DNA of 64,000 nt from Cystobasidiopsis lactophilus (GCA_001599975.1 BCIO01000001.1:5262570-5326569); one strand, 5' to 3'. Positions 9,640 through 19,454 are shown, counted from the stretch's first letter. Made by a program: numbers and translations. The notes: generated from the sequence alone by a model not told the origin.

Positions 9640-11472
9640 TCAAGCGTCAGCTGGTGGCGCTGACTCTTGCACTGGGGCCGACTGCACCTCTTCGACAGCT
9701 CTGGCTTTCGGATCCACATCCGCCGCCACCTTCGCCTCGTCTTCTGACTTGGGCGTTGCGTCCTTCAGGTCCTCTGACTTGACGTCGAACTTCTCTTTTA
9801 GCGCGAGAAGGCGAGCAGGGACTTCCTTGGCGCCTTTGAGCTCGCCATAGATGCCGAGCCGAAGCGCCTTGTCGCTCCAGGCCAGCACGCCTTCGCTCCA
9901 CACATTGAGCACCTGAAGGCAAGCTGCTCGTCGCTCGGCTTCCTGCGCTAGACGGCCGGCCATCTCTTCCGGCTCCTCCTCTTTGAAAGTAGCGAGAGGC
10001 GAGGGCAGCGAGGCCTCGATGAGGGCGAGCAGGGCGGACGAGGACTCTTCAAACGAGTCCAAAAGAGCTTCTAAAAGCGAAGGGAATAGAGTTGGGTAGG
10101 GCAAGAGGCGGAGCTCGTTGAGGGCGGAGGACAACGCGTTGAGGTAGCGAGCCAAGGGCGGGAAGAGCGTGAGGTGGGTCGGCGGCGCAAAGCTCATTTC
10201 GGTTCCAGCGACCAGGGGAGGGAGGGAGAGCACCTTCTGGAGCGCCTCGGGGGCGAGCAGGATGGCTTCAAAGGAGGAGGCCCGCTTGGTAGGCGTGAGC
10301 TCGACGAGGAAGGATTGGGTGGCGTGTGAGAAGCGCGAGGAGATGATGACCTGCACACGAGCCTGGATCAAGGCGGTGGTGGTGGGCTTGAATTCGAAGC
10401 CAAACCGGGCGAAAGCGGCAGAGCAGTAGTTGAGCTGGGTCTGGAGCGTGGACAGCGTAGACAAGGGCGGGATGTGCTGGAGGTGCTGCTCGAGCATGGC
10501 TACAAGGTGTCGCAGAGCGTGGTGGAGGAAGGCGACGAGGGTGGCCTTGCCCTTTTTGGTGGAGGGCGAGGGTGGCGAGGCGAGGAAGATCTCCTGGAAC
10601 ATGCCGACAGCATCGCCGACGACCTCGCGCCAGATCTCAATCCACCGCTTGACATACCGTGCCCTCTCGTCGCCGCCAAAGTCCTGGCCAAAGGTGAACG
10701 TCGAGAGCAGGACGCCTGTTTGAAAGCCCAAGCACTCCCACCGGCCAGCCAGCAGGACGAGCTGGAGCTGCTCCTCGTTCAAGCCCATCTTCCTGAGCAA
10801 GCCGACTGCCCTGACCGCCCCAGGAAGCTTCAACGAGGCCTCCTTGAGCGTTTCGAGCACGCGCGCCTTGAGAGCCTGCATCTCGCCCTCGACGGCCTCT
10901 TGAACGCCGGTCATGGTGGCCCGGGCTTTGGAGTCGGGGTCCAGGGAGGCCAAGAGGTCGTGCGAGGTGGCGGCGAGCGCCATGGCCTCGGTCCAGTGGC
11001 CGGCGCGCACGCTGGTGCCCACCAACCTGGGCAAGTCCAGCACGCCTCCCACGGCGTCCACCTGGTCCTGCACCTCGCTGATCCGCGCGCGCACGCTCAG
11101 CACCGGCTTGGCCTCGGACTCGAACGCGCGCGCCTGGTCGTTGAGGTCGACGGCGGCCTGGATGAAGCTGTTGAGCGAGAGCTCGAGGTCGGTCAAGGAG
11201 GCCAGGAGCGAGTTGGTGCAGTCGTGGGCGGTCAGGAAGGTCGGGTAGCTCCTGAAACAGAGCGCAGACAGGTCGGCGTCCAGGCTGGACGAGAGCGCGG
11301 CGAGGGCGACGGGCTCCTGCAGCAGCTGGTCCAGGTTGAGGGCGGTCAAGTGGGCGAGGTAAGTCGATGCGGTCTGGTCGTTGCCGCCATTAGACAGCGC
11401 CTTAAGAGCTGGCGACGTGGACAGCAGCAGGTCCGAGAGCGTGCTCATCCTGGCCTCGTCGTTTGGCGGCAC
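9640..11472 (-). CDS. COG8: Conserved oligomeric Golgi complex subunit 8 (Dor1 family)
   Basis: A single uninterrupted frame of 610 residues starts MPPNDEARMSTLSDLLL; the second Met, nine codons in, is an alternative start. Dor1-family features follow in order: YLAHLTALNLDQLLQEP near residue 40, the FLTAHDCTNSLLASL helix, a long heptad-like stretch LDLPRLVGTSVRAGHW, LLAGRWECLGFQ near residue 250, and YVKRWIEIWREVVGDAVGMF. COG8 belongs to lobe B of the COG tether, which captures retrograde vesicles at the Golgi. The C-terminal 70 residues are Lys/Glu/Ala-rich, low in complexity and probably disordered. The absence of introns is unusual next to its neighbours. The 366-aa open frame on the opposite strand is a shadow. 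Confidence 0.85.
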   Translation of the reverse strand: MPPNDEARMSTLSDLLLSTSPALKALSNGGNDQTASTYLAHLTALNLDQLLQEPVALAALSSSLDADLSALCFRSYPTFLTAHDCTNSLLASLTDLELSLNSFIQAAVDLNDQARAFESEAKPVLSVRARISEVQDQVDAVGGVLDLPRLVGTSVRAGHWTEAMALAATSHDLLASLDPDSKARATMTGVQEAVEGEMQALKARVLETLKEASLKLPGAVRAVGLLRKMGLNEEQLQLVLLAGRWECLGFQTGVLLSTFTFGQDFGGDERARYVKRWIEIWREVVGDAVGMFQEIFLASPPSPSTKKGKATLVAFLHHALRHLVAMLEQHLQHIPPLSTLSTLQTQLNYCSAAFARFGFEFKPTTTALIQARVQVIISSRFSHATQSFLVELTPTKRASSFEAILLAPEALQKVLSLPPLVAGTEMSFAPPTHLTLFPPLARYLNALSSALNELRLLPYPTLFPSLLEALLDSFEESSSALLALIEASLPSPLATFKEEEPEEMAGRLAQEAERRAACLQVLNVWSEGVLAWSDKALRLGIYGELKGAKEVPARLLALKEKFDVKSEDLKDATPKSEDEAKVAADVDPKARAVEEVQSAPVQESAPPADA

Positions 11473-11858
11473 TTTGTTGTCCGCGCACGGCGATCATCGC
11501 TTGCTGCCTTATCGCTTGGGCTTGCTTGCTCGTGGTTTCTGACTTGGCTTTGGATCACGTTTAAGAGCGGATGAATGGGCTAATGGCTTGATCACGGACC
11601 GACTGCCCTATTGCTTTGCTAGCGGGGACTGACTCTGCAGCTTCAACTTGGTGTAGGCTTCAGTGGCTACCATCAACTTGGCCCTGCCACTGTTCAAAGT
11701 GAAGCCACATTCTACAAAGGCAGAACTCATAGATTCAGAATGCGTAAAACAGACAGGCCTTCAAGCAATTCGGAACCCGTCTCTTTGCTTTGGCCTGCCT
11801 CCTCCATCTTCTTTGGTTTGCAGTTCAAGGCATACACTCGAAGCGCTCGACAGAGGCA
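11473..11858. other. Divergent intergenic region
   Basis: It lies between the COG8 start (minus) and the secreted-protein start (plus), and probably holds both promoters. No further feature was recognised. Confidence 0.5.
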
Positions 11859-12704
11859 ATGATCATGCCCTTCTTGCAGCCCGTTTTGGTACTCCTCGCC
11901 TGTGCCTCTTTGCCGGAAACGCAGGCTGAAGACTCGGCCTCTGCTTCCTTCGCGCTCACGACTATCGTCCAGGATGTGGTCGCTACTACAATGGTTGAAA
12001 TCAACATCACGCTCGCACCGCATGTCACCCCAATCTCAGTCGATGGGCAGCATGCCCTCTTAGGCGACGCTCCGAAGGACGAGAAGGACACGGTCGCCTA
12101 CTATACCACGATACCCGGCCAGGTTGCAGACTTGCTGAAGATAGCATCGTCAGTCTGCGCCGAAGTGGCCACTGTGCCCAACGCAGCTTGCTACGTTTCC
12201 GGGCGAGACGAGGCCGTCTTCCAAACGATCTTTACCACCGTTGCCGATGTTACCATATCGCAAAGCCCTCAAGTTACTACCTTCCAAACGACAGTTGTTA
12301 AGACCCTGGAGGCTAACGTTACCTCCTCCCGGCCGCCAGATACAAGGCCCCTCGTTCAACGTAAGTTCTTTGTTCACCAAAACCCCCTCCAGCATCCTAT
12401 TCATACCCTTCATTTTCAAGAATCGCTTGCAACGTCGCTCGAAGTCGTCGAATCGGATTCTGTCATGACGCTCCCTCCGGCCGCGCTTTCGACGGACACG
12501 CCGAATGCAGACACGCCTAACGTCTTGACGGTGACATCGACCTCAACGCACGTCGTTCCAGCGAACACCAACCGTGGCTCGTCCAGTCGGCTCAGTCAGA
12601 GCTCAGTGCACGCCCTCGGTCTGGTCGTACCACTTCCAGCCTTTGTTGCCATCTTCGCCGCCTCTCCACTGCCCACCTTGATAGGTGGGATCATTCTCGT
12701 GTAG
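11859..12704 (+). CDS. Secreted, GPI-anchor-type surface protein, unknown family
   Basis: The likely start at 11859 (or the next Met at 11865) gives a signal peptide, MPFLQPVLVLLACASLPETQA. The body is rich in Thr, Ser and Val, with possible O-glycosylation runs and an NIT glycosylation site. An intron fits exactly at 12361-12420: the donor GTAAGT and acceptor TTCAAG are in phase, joining DTRPLVQ to SLATSLEVV. The C-terminus is hydrophobic (ALGLVVPLPAFVAIFAAS, then LIGGIILV) after a Ser/Arg stretch, like a GPI-attachment signal. Upstream in-frame sequence (MACLLHLLWFAVQG) is probably leader. No catalytic motif is seen. It lies next to the secreted six-cysteine array but shares no cysteine pattern with it. 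Confidence 0.65.
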   Translation: MIMPFLQPVLVLLACASLPETQAEDSASASFALTTIVQDVVATTMVEINITLAPHVTPISVDGQHALLGDAPKDEKDTVAYYTTIPGQVADLLKIASSVCAEVATVPNAACYVSGRDEAVFQTIFTTVADVTISQSPQVTTFQTTVVKTLEANVTSSRPPDTRPLVQRKFFVHQNPLQHPIHTLHFQESLATSLEVVESDSVMTLPPAALSTDTPNADTPNVLTVTSTSTHVVPANTNRGSSSRLSQSSVHALGLVVPLPAFVAIFAASPLPTLIGGIILV

Positions 12705-13063
12705 TGTTGGATCGACGGAATAAGTGTTGGAGGGGTCCCTCGCTCAACGAGCGAGAGCATGCGCACCACCAGGCCACTCCGAGTTTTGAAGCCTCTGCGC
12801 GAAGGTCGGCTGCCTAGTCCAGCATGGTCCCTTTATCAAGCTGAAATCCTCCCACTAAGCTGTCTCGACCTTGCTTACCGACCTACCGACTTACTTACCC
12901 AAGAGTTACTTCTGTTCGTCCGGTGCAAACTGTCGGCCCACTGCCAGTTTCAGCCCAGCCTCACAGCTTCTCAAGTCGACTACTCCACTCTTATCCCGTT
13001 CCAGCCACCTCCCCTGCTTGCTTCCATTTTGTTTCGACGTCGAACCTTGACTGTTTGATCAAC
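12705..13063 (+). other. Intergenic region with a short hairpin
   Basis: At about 12739-12755 there is a short palindrome (CTCGCT...AGCGAG) just after the stop of the upstream gene. Pyrimidine-rich sequence before 13064 looks like the promoter and leader of the first secreted paralogue. Confidence 0.4.
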
Positions 13064-13646
13064 ATGCTGTCTCTCAAAGTCACCTTCGTCCTCATAGGCA
13101 CTCTATCCTCGACCGTTCTCGGCGCTGTCTTCTGTCCCGGCTCTTGCCCTAGTGCAACCAAGACTGGAGGAAGTGGGACCTACGTTGGCCCTACGACCTG
13201 CGACCCTGTGAACAACGCCATTCTGAGCGTGATCGATCACCACTCGGACTCCATTGTCATCAACAAGCAAACCTTCAAAGGGGATTGCTTCAACGCAGGC
13301 TCTGGCACCGGTACGCCTGGCTTCAAAGCGGCGTGGAACGATGTGACCGACGGCAACACCATGGTTCGTACATTTCCATAGCCCCCTCAAAGCTGCTTGT
13401 CTTGACATCTGCAAACAGTGGGCTTTCTACAATGGACTTTCTTGCTCTGGTGACCCCGTGGCCTGGATCGGGACAAGCCAGGCAGCAATATGTGTGGGGG
13501 CGGCGGACGGCGAGTCTTTCCGTTGCAGCCCAACCCCATTGCCGATGCTCATGTCGTTTATAGGCGTCAACTTTCGCTCATACTTTGCTGCCAAACTCGT
13601 CACCTCAGCAGGCCGCAAGCGTGACCACGTCGTGCGCCGCCTGTGA
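13064..13646 (+). CDS. Small secreted six-cysteine protein, array paralogue 1
   Basis: Three exons: 13064-13363, 13419-13509 and 13564-13646. A signal peptide (MLSLKVTFVLIGTLSSTVLG) precedes the mature start AVFCPGSC. The family plan is C-x3-C near the N-terminus, a third Cys (TTC), a fourth in KGDCFNAGSGTGTPGFKAAW, then after intron 1 a fifth (LSC) and a sixth (AIC), and a C-terminal block beginning GVNFRS after the last intron. The second intron would have a GC donor (GCGAGT) at 13510, which I infer because paralogue 2 has its join at the same codon. Six cysteines suggest three disulfides in an extracellular protein. No known family is recognised. Function is unknown; small secreted cysteine-rich proteins in fungi can be wall proteins or effectors. 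Confidence 0.7.
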
Positions 13647-13839
13647 CCTGACTGAGTTCGCAAGGGGAACTTCAACCCGGACTGGAAAGAAATGGACTCT
13701 TTGTAGCCACCCGTTATGGCCCTTGTATTCCCGTAATCAGCATGTCTCATCCTTCTCCTTGTAATGCCCACAAATGTCCTGACTAGCCTTTGAAAACCAC
13801 AAATTTGCCACTCTCCTGCCATTGGGCCGCCGGATGGCC

Positions 13840-14232
13840 TTGCTCTTTTCCAGCTCTGACGGCGCACAGTACTTCGACAATGACGCGTTGAACTCCTTCA
13901 GAAACGCGGAAACTTCCTCTCGAGGCTTCGGCGGTCTTGCCGTTCCATGTCCTTCCTTCTCGCGAGGCGGAAATCATGCCAACTGCAACTGGCTTCATGT
14001 CCCGCACACCGTCTCTTGGTCTACATATGTCTGTTACCAGAGATTACAAGTCCATTGGCCTCCATCCAAGCACTTTGAAAGTGGAAGTCCTGAGAGGGAC
14101 AATGGACTGTCGTACAGATTCAGTGCGCGTTCTCCTTCTGGACTACGCTTACAAGACGGGGCGACATTCATCCGGATGCGTCTGTTCTTCTCGTTATATC
14201 ATTCGGCGTACGCAAGCCCTCGGACTGGATAA
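13840..14232 (+). pseudogene. Decayed fifth copy of the secreted six-cysteine family
   Basis: The open frame here aligns with the 3' two thirds of the family. YFDNDALNSFRNAETSSRGF matches CFDLDAKNAPKGSGFK of paralogue 4, with the fourth Cys changed to Tyr. HANCNWLHVPHTVSWSTYVC gives the fifth and sixth cysteines with the same 15-residue spacing as in paralogues 1 and 2, followed by YQ as in paralogue 3. GLSYRFSARSP matches the C-terminal GLNYHSVALLTP block. There is no room for a signal-peptide exon before it, since paralogue 1 ends at 13646, and clean splice sites between the blocks are missing. Alternatively these could be extra 3' exons of paralogue 1, but that gene already has its own matching 3' block. 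Confidence 0.55.
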
Positions 14233-14382
14233 AGGACCGAGGGCGTCGAGGCTCACCTGTTCCAGTTGCTTCGTGGAGGCTTGGCCGGCGCATTGCTTTC
14301 CTACACCTACCTGCCGGTCTCTTTCTTCCTTTATTCCCTCCATTACTTGCCAGATGTCTAGTGCCAACCTGGCCGAATCCTC

Positions 14383-14936
14383 ATGATGCTGGCTCGCAGT
14401 TTCCCGCTCTGGTTCGAAATCCTTCTCCCTATTGTCGGAGCTCTCGACATCTGCCAAAATGCATGCCCCAATGCCCAACAGACGGGAGATCAGGGCACCT
14501 TCGTTGGCGAAGCGACATGCTTGAGCAAGGCCGACTCCTCGTTCTCGTACAACTACTCCTCTTCGTTGACTTTCGATATGGGCAACGTCTATTACAACGG
14601 TGACTGCCTCAATGCTGCTATCGGAGGGTCTCCTGGATTCAAGGGTGCATGGCTGGAGGGTGCTGACACTCACAACGCTGTGAGTTCTCCGCCGTCCTTT
14701 CCTTTCGCAACAGGGCCCGACTGAAAGCTCCACCCAAAGTATCTCTTCTTCCACTCTTCTGACTGCGATGGTCATGCTCCAGCATGGATCGCGATTGGAT
14801 CGACTCCGACTTGCGTTGGGGCCGCATCAGGTTCGTCCTTCAGTCGGTCTCTCCCCAGCCTGCCGAGCAATCATGTAATCTGCCGAATCCAGGATTGTCC
14901 TTTCACTCCGTCGCGATTGGATCCAAAAAGAGTTAG
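14383..14936 (+). CDS. Small secreted six-cysteine protein, array paralogue 2
   Basis: Exons are 14383-14679, 14740-14830 and 14893-14936, all in phase with GT-AG introns. It starts MMLARSFPLWFEILL, with a signal peptide through VGALDICQNAC. Cysteines: ICQNAC (C-x3-C), EATC, NGDCLNAAIGGSPGFKGAW, SSDC and TPTC. The last exon gives GLSFHSVAIGSKKS and stops. Compared with paralogues 3 and 4, the fifth and sixth cysteines, the CVGAA block and the start of the tail are in one exon, because one intron is absent. NYSSS and NSS-type sites may be glycosylated. No database family is recognised; secreted extracellular location is inferred from the signal peptide and even cysteine count. Confidence 0.75.
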
Positions 14937-15722
14937 CTCTGTTGGATTGACGCCCATCGAGGGCAGACGAGTGGGGGATGGGCAACGAACAGCGAGGTAA
15001 GGCCATCAATGTAGGGAAAAATGACCGCCATTGATCTTGGCTGGCCAACGCAGATGGCAATCGTCGCTCCTCGTCTCTTTGTTGTGGTCTACCAAAAGCG
15101 GAGTCGTTGCTGCTTCAGCGAGGGTGTGTCCACTGTCTGACAATACGAGGGGAGGGCTTGGTGCGGGTCGCTTTGGAGGCTTTCCGCTCTCATTTCATCC
15201 CATCCCTGTAGATACGGTGTAATCCAGGTTGACTTGTTTGCCCTTTGCGAGCTGGACCACGATTTGCCACTCCGCTCGCTTGTAACGCGCCGACTCCGAC
15301 TTTTGCAGCTTGTCCTCAACCGGCTTTGGCGACCTCTTTCGACAACTCTGTATCCTGCAAAGAGTGCTGAAAGTCAAGTCCAGAGAGCTTGATTCTAGTG
15401 CTAGAGCCACTGGCAGGCGTATCGGCGCCCCAAGTTCCGTTTGGCAGCTGCAGCCGCTCGATTCGCGTGAACCATTGTAATACGGTGTGCTCGTCCACCC
15501 ATCTTTGCTTCTAGCAGTCTGACAGGGTCGCTGTGTGCGAACAAACGCTGACAGTGCGCTTCTCGAGCCAGTTTGAGCCACCCGCCTTCAGCTGTCAAAA
15601 CCACTTTACAAACCTCGCTCTTCCCTCTTTTGCTAGCACCCTTTCGCATCCCTTCGTGGCCCATTTTGACTGCAACGTCGTCGCCGCCAGGCTAGAGAGC
15701 TCAAGACCTTCCCAAAAGAATC
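14937..15722. other. Intergenic within the secreted-protein array
   Basis: Frames on both strands were read; none shows the family motifs or any other recognisable domain. The last 150 bases probably serve the membrane-protein gene at 15723. Confidence 0.45.
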
Positions 15723-16477
15723 ATGCTTCTCGCCTTGCTGCTCGGTTGCGCCCTCGCTGTGGCCCAAGTCCCCACCACCTTGCCCGCCCTCTGGCCTGAT
15801 ACTACTCTGTCCCGCAGTCCCACCTGCGCGGTTGTATCGTGTGCCAACTTCATCACCGTGACGTCGATTGTCAGCAGCTGCATGTGTCCAAGCCCCACTC
15901 CATCCCAGTCCTGCACCGTTACCGTACGTTCTGTGCACTCCTTCACGCGTGTTCTCTTCTGAAGAGCCGCTTTTCGTTGCAATTTGTTTGCGTGAATAGG
16001 TTGGTCCTACTCCCAGCACCCTTTCAAACATCAACGCTTGCGCAGACTTGATCCTCTCCGATACTGGATGCACCGTTCATCCCAACGTCTGGTTGATCTG
16101 GGTGAGTTTTTTGCGCGTGTTTGATCAGCAATCCCAGTTAATGCTAAAGAGCGGGCCAGCTGTTGTTCCTGCTCGTTGGCATCGTCGGCTGGATCTTGGT
16201 CAAACGTTTTATTGCCCAACAACCGGCTCTTCCTCCTTTGCAGCAAGCCGCTGGAGCCCCCCCTGTCCCTCGTCCAGGCTGGGTCGACTTATGGCTAGAC
16301 CCACGACAGAAGACCATTTTAGCTCGCAGTCTGGCGTTCGTGTGGTCTGTGACGGGCGGCTTCCTCGCCGCTGGCCCCGCCATGCACGACTGCACAGATG
16401 CTTCTCAAGCTCGCGGCGAAGTCATTGCCGGGACCATCCTGGTTGCGGCAGGATCCATCGCCGCCGCTTTCGGATAA
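15723..16477 (+). CDS. Membrane protein with a secreted cysteine-rich ectodomain, unknown family
   Basis: Exons 15723-15923, 16000-16101 and 16160-16477 are in phase and encode 206 residues. A signal peptide (MLLALLLGCALAVAQ) leads to an ectodomain of about 80 residues with seven cysteines, including CAVVSC, SSCMC and CADLILSDTGC. A strong membrane span, WLIWLLFLLVGIVGWILV, begins exactly at the second intron. It is followed by a basic and Pro/Gln-rich stretch (KRFIAQQPALPPLQQ), then WVDLWLDPRQKTI and two further hydrophobic segments (LAFVWSVTGGFLAAG and AGTILVAAGSIAAAFG). The cysteine spacing recalls, but does not match, CFEM domains. It sits between paralogues 2 and 3 of the secreted array on the same strand, so a shared setting such as surface binding is possible but only inference. 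Confidence 0.65.
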
Positions 16478-16948
16478 CCCTTTTGCGTTCCTGGGATTCT
16501 GGCTGGAGGAAAGGTCCTGGGGCGAAGACGCTGGTCTATCAAGCTGCTGGGCGCCAGTATCCTGTGCTTTTGTGTTGCGCTGCTTTCAATGTCAAGAAGC
16601 TCCGAAGTCGCCCAGCGACAATGAATCACAAACTGCTGTGGGTTTCGTTGAGATATTCTCGGCCGCACCAGACGCTCGCTTGTTTGATCGGTTCCGGAGA
16701 GTTGCATCTGTTCCGAGGGACCTGATGCCCCACTAAGAAGCTGTCGGACCGTCCATACGCAGACACTCTGGCTGTTCCTTTCGTCTGAGCGGAGGCGATG
16801 AAGCTCTTTGCAACAAAAGGGAGTGTTCTGTGTCTAACTGCTTCAAGCTTGCTTCGGGCTCGAGACTGTCCGTGCGATTTCCAAGGCATTTCGGTCTCTT
16901 GCTCTCTTTCCAATCCCACCACCTCTTTGAATCAACGCGCTTGCCAAG
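16478..16948. other. Intergenic within the array
   Basis: No coding segment was recognised. A pyrimidine-rich stretch shortly before 16949 fits the leader of paralogue 3. Confidence 0.45.
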
Positions 16949-17643
16949 ATGAATAGGTTCTCTCTTCGCTACCTCGTCTCTTTCTTGCTTGCGCCGTCGG
17001 CAGTCCTTTCATTCCAGATCTGCCAAGGATCCTGCGAAAGCTCTTCCCTCATTTCGACGGATCCAAACGCCAACCCAAGCTGGTCAAACTCCGGTTCCAT
17101 TGACTGCGGCGCTGTCAGTGTCGTGCCGGAACCATCGGACGCCGTTGGCAGCCCCATCTCGATGTATTTCGGCTCTCCCCCGGTCACATGGACGGGTCTA
17201 TGCTTCAACCTGGACGTTCCAAACACCGCAACAGGCTCTGGCTTCAAGGCAGCATGGAATCTGGCCCAATCCAACGGCAAAGTGAGCTCGGTTCCGCCTG
17301 CTAGGTCCTTGACCCCATCTGAGCCTCTTCCGGCAGTTCCTCTACTACTATGAACCAGGATGTCAACAAACTGCTACTCTGCCGCCTCTTATCGTACCAG
17401 ACGGCTTGTCTACTCCCACTTGCTACCAAGGTGCGCTTGTCTTTCTACTTTTCCTTTCTACCAGAACGCTGAACAGTGGGCTCTTTCAGCCGCGGGCGGG
17501 TAAGCTACTTTGAGCCGCCTGCTACACTCGCGATGCTCATTGTTTGAACCTGCAGCCTCAACTATCACTCGGTAGCGCTGCTGACTCCACCTGGGGTCCA
17601 GTTCCAGCCCGGCCACTTGAAGCGAGCGCTCCCCTTTCACTAG
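16949..17643 (+). CDS. Small secreted six-cysteine protein, array paralogue 3, with a 10-base micro-exon
   Basis: Exons are 16949-17281, 17337-17430, 17490-17499 and 17556-17643. The signal peptide MNRFSLRYLVSFLLAPSAVL leads to SFQICQGSC (C-x3-C). Further cysteines: SIDC, TGLCFNLDVPNTATGSGFKAAW, EPGC and TPTC. The third exon is only 10 bases long (CCGCGGGCGG) and restores CYQ-AAGG-LNYHSVALLTP, matching paralogue 4 block for block; any reading without it loses the conserved tail. The tail (LTPPGVQFQPGHLK) is longer than in paralogue 2. It is a close relative of paralogue 4 by gene structure. Function unknown, secreted by prediction. Confidence 0.75.
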
Positions 17644-18477
17644 GTCAGCAGCGGGGCATATTTCTCCATGGACATCGTCTCTAGGAAACGACAGGCTTCC
17701 TTGTAAATAGTCTCCCATACAATACGATCTTCGTAATGAGGACCACTTTTTTGCCACCGACTTCGGACAGCTGAGGAACGTGAGCTGAGAGTTGACCTTC
17801 TTTCTGATCCAAGTGGCCCTCTTTTGCTTTGCCTTTTGCGTTCAGATCCAACAGAGATGGGCACGATGGACAATCTGATCGCTTGTTGTCTTCGATACTC
17901 TCCTCGGGTCTTGGCCGCCTGGACTTTCACTGCCCTTGTTCAAGGCCATCCGCCGCCGTGCACGCACCATCAAGTGGCTCTGGAGAACGGTGTTCATGGA
18001 TGTAGCTGCATTCACCGTTACCCTGGCCAATGAATGCTGCAAAGGCGTGCAACAGCAAGAACGAGGGAGCAGGCAGGAGTCTCACTGATCAAGCAGCAGC
18101 TGGTCTGGCAAGGTCCAGATGCTGCCTTGGGCCTTGCCGTCTTCTCTCCTGCCATCTGTGAAGTCATCGAGGCGCGTCGAACCTGGCGGAGGGTACAAGA
18201 CGCAGACAGAGGGAAGAGAAGCCGCGGTTGACTCTTCCAGTGCTTCCAGACGGAACATTCCACTCTCGTCTCTGTCGCAGACTCGTATCCTGTGCCTTCA
18301 TCTTCATACTCGTGAAGGAGCATTCCTCCAGTGCCCTGTTTCCATTAGCTCATGCCCTTGTGGTCTGCCCCTTCTGTCCGCCTCTGCCCTGCTCTTGCTC
18401 GCCCTTCCGCCATTCCTTCTCGCCAGCTACCAGACTCTTCCAGCTCTCGTTGTCGCTCCCATTCACGAACGTCACTG
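17644..18477. other. Intergenic within the array
   Basis: Both strands were read and no family exon is present. A plus-strand frame at 17824-18033 is Cys-rich but has no signal peptide or family motif. The last 250 bases are pyrimidine-rich, like a leader. Confidence 0.45.
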
Positions 18478-19156
18478 ATGCTGGCGCCAAAGCTGTCAAG
18501 CTACTTCGTGGTGTTGCTGTCGAGCGCCCCCTCTGCCTTTTGCTTTTACATTTGCTCCGGCAGCTGTGCTGGGACAACCACCAACGCTGGCCCGCCTTCC
18601 TATGCCTTTCAGTCTTTCATCAACTGTGGGCCTGACGAGCTCCTGCCCGCTCCGTCCACGCATTCGGGCACGGACAGCTTCACGGACTCGGAGCATGTCA
18701 AGTGGGCCGGGCTCTGCTTTGACCTTGACGCCAAGAACGCCCCTAAAGGGTCCGGGTTCAAGTCGACCTGGAACGTCAAGCTGAACGCCAAGGTGGGCCC
18801 CAGAGTCACATTCGAAGCTTTGGCTCTTCAACCGTTGCCTACAGTTCCGGTATTTTTACGACGCAGGCTGCAAGGCGACCACTTTGGGGCCTATTCAAGT
18901 TCACGAGAACATCCCGGCCGACATGTGCACCCAGGTAAGCTTTTGCGTGGTAGCTACCTTCTATTTGATGCTCACGCTGGCTTCTTCGCAGGCTGCAGAT
19001 GGGTAGGTAACCCCCTTCTTTCTTGATGCACTCGATGACGAGAGATTCTTAAGGCTCAACTTCAAGTCGGTGTCCATGCTCACCAAGGTGGCCAGCAAGA
19101 GGTCCGCGGCGGCTCGGTTGGGAAACCAAAGCCTCCCGGATGCGCCTGGTACTTGA
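18478..19156 (+). CDS. Small secreted six-cysteine protein, array paralogue 4, with an 11-base micro-exon
   Basis: Exons are 18478-18792, 18845-18934, 18992-19002 and 19054-19156, all in phase. The signal peptide MLAPKLSSYFVVLLSSAPSA leads to FCFYICSGSC. Later cysteines: FINC, AGLCFDLDAKNAPKGSGFKS, DAGC and DMC. The micro-exon GCTGCAGATGG joins CTQ to AADG-LNFKSVSMLTKV. The tail is longest here and basic (KVASKRSAAARLGNQ). A seventh Cys lies just before the predicted mature start (AFCF) and is probably lost with the signal peptide. Same family and orientation as the other three. No known family is recognised. Confidence 0.75.
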
Positions 19157-19454
19157 GGGATATCAACCACCCAGTTCTCTTCCACTTATGCCGTTCTTTC
19201 TATGTCGTTGATAGGACAAACGTAAACTACTTTTTTGCCACCATGGAATCGGAGCTCTGAATCGGGGGGCAGCCACTCTTTATTCCCTGTGGCCGCTTCT
19301 CTTTGAGGCTGTTTCCCTTAATACTTGAGCGAGTAGAGCAAGCACTGTTTGGAATGATCAGCGAGCACCACCTGTCTTTGCCACCCAACCAAGGCGCATA
19401 ACAATTTGAGGGAGCTTGAGCAACACCCTTTTGTCCCTTAATCCTTGATAACAA

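Noticed and set aside
10474-11574. A 366-residue plus-strand open frame
   Set aside because: It lies antisense to COG8, whose frame has clear Dor1-family blocks. The plus frame is Gln/Gly/Arg-rich with no domain, a typical mirror of GC-rich coding sequence.
17824-18033. Cys-containing plus-strand frame between array paralogues 3 and 4
   Set aside because: No signal peptide, no C-x3-C or GxGFK motif, and no tail block; not a family member.
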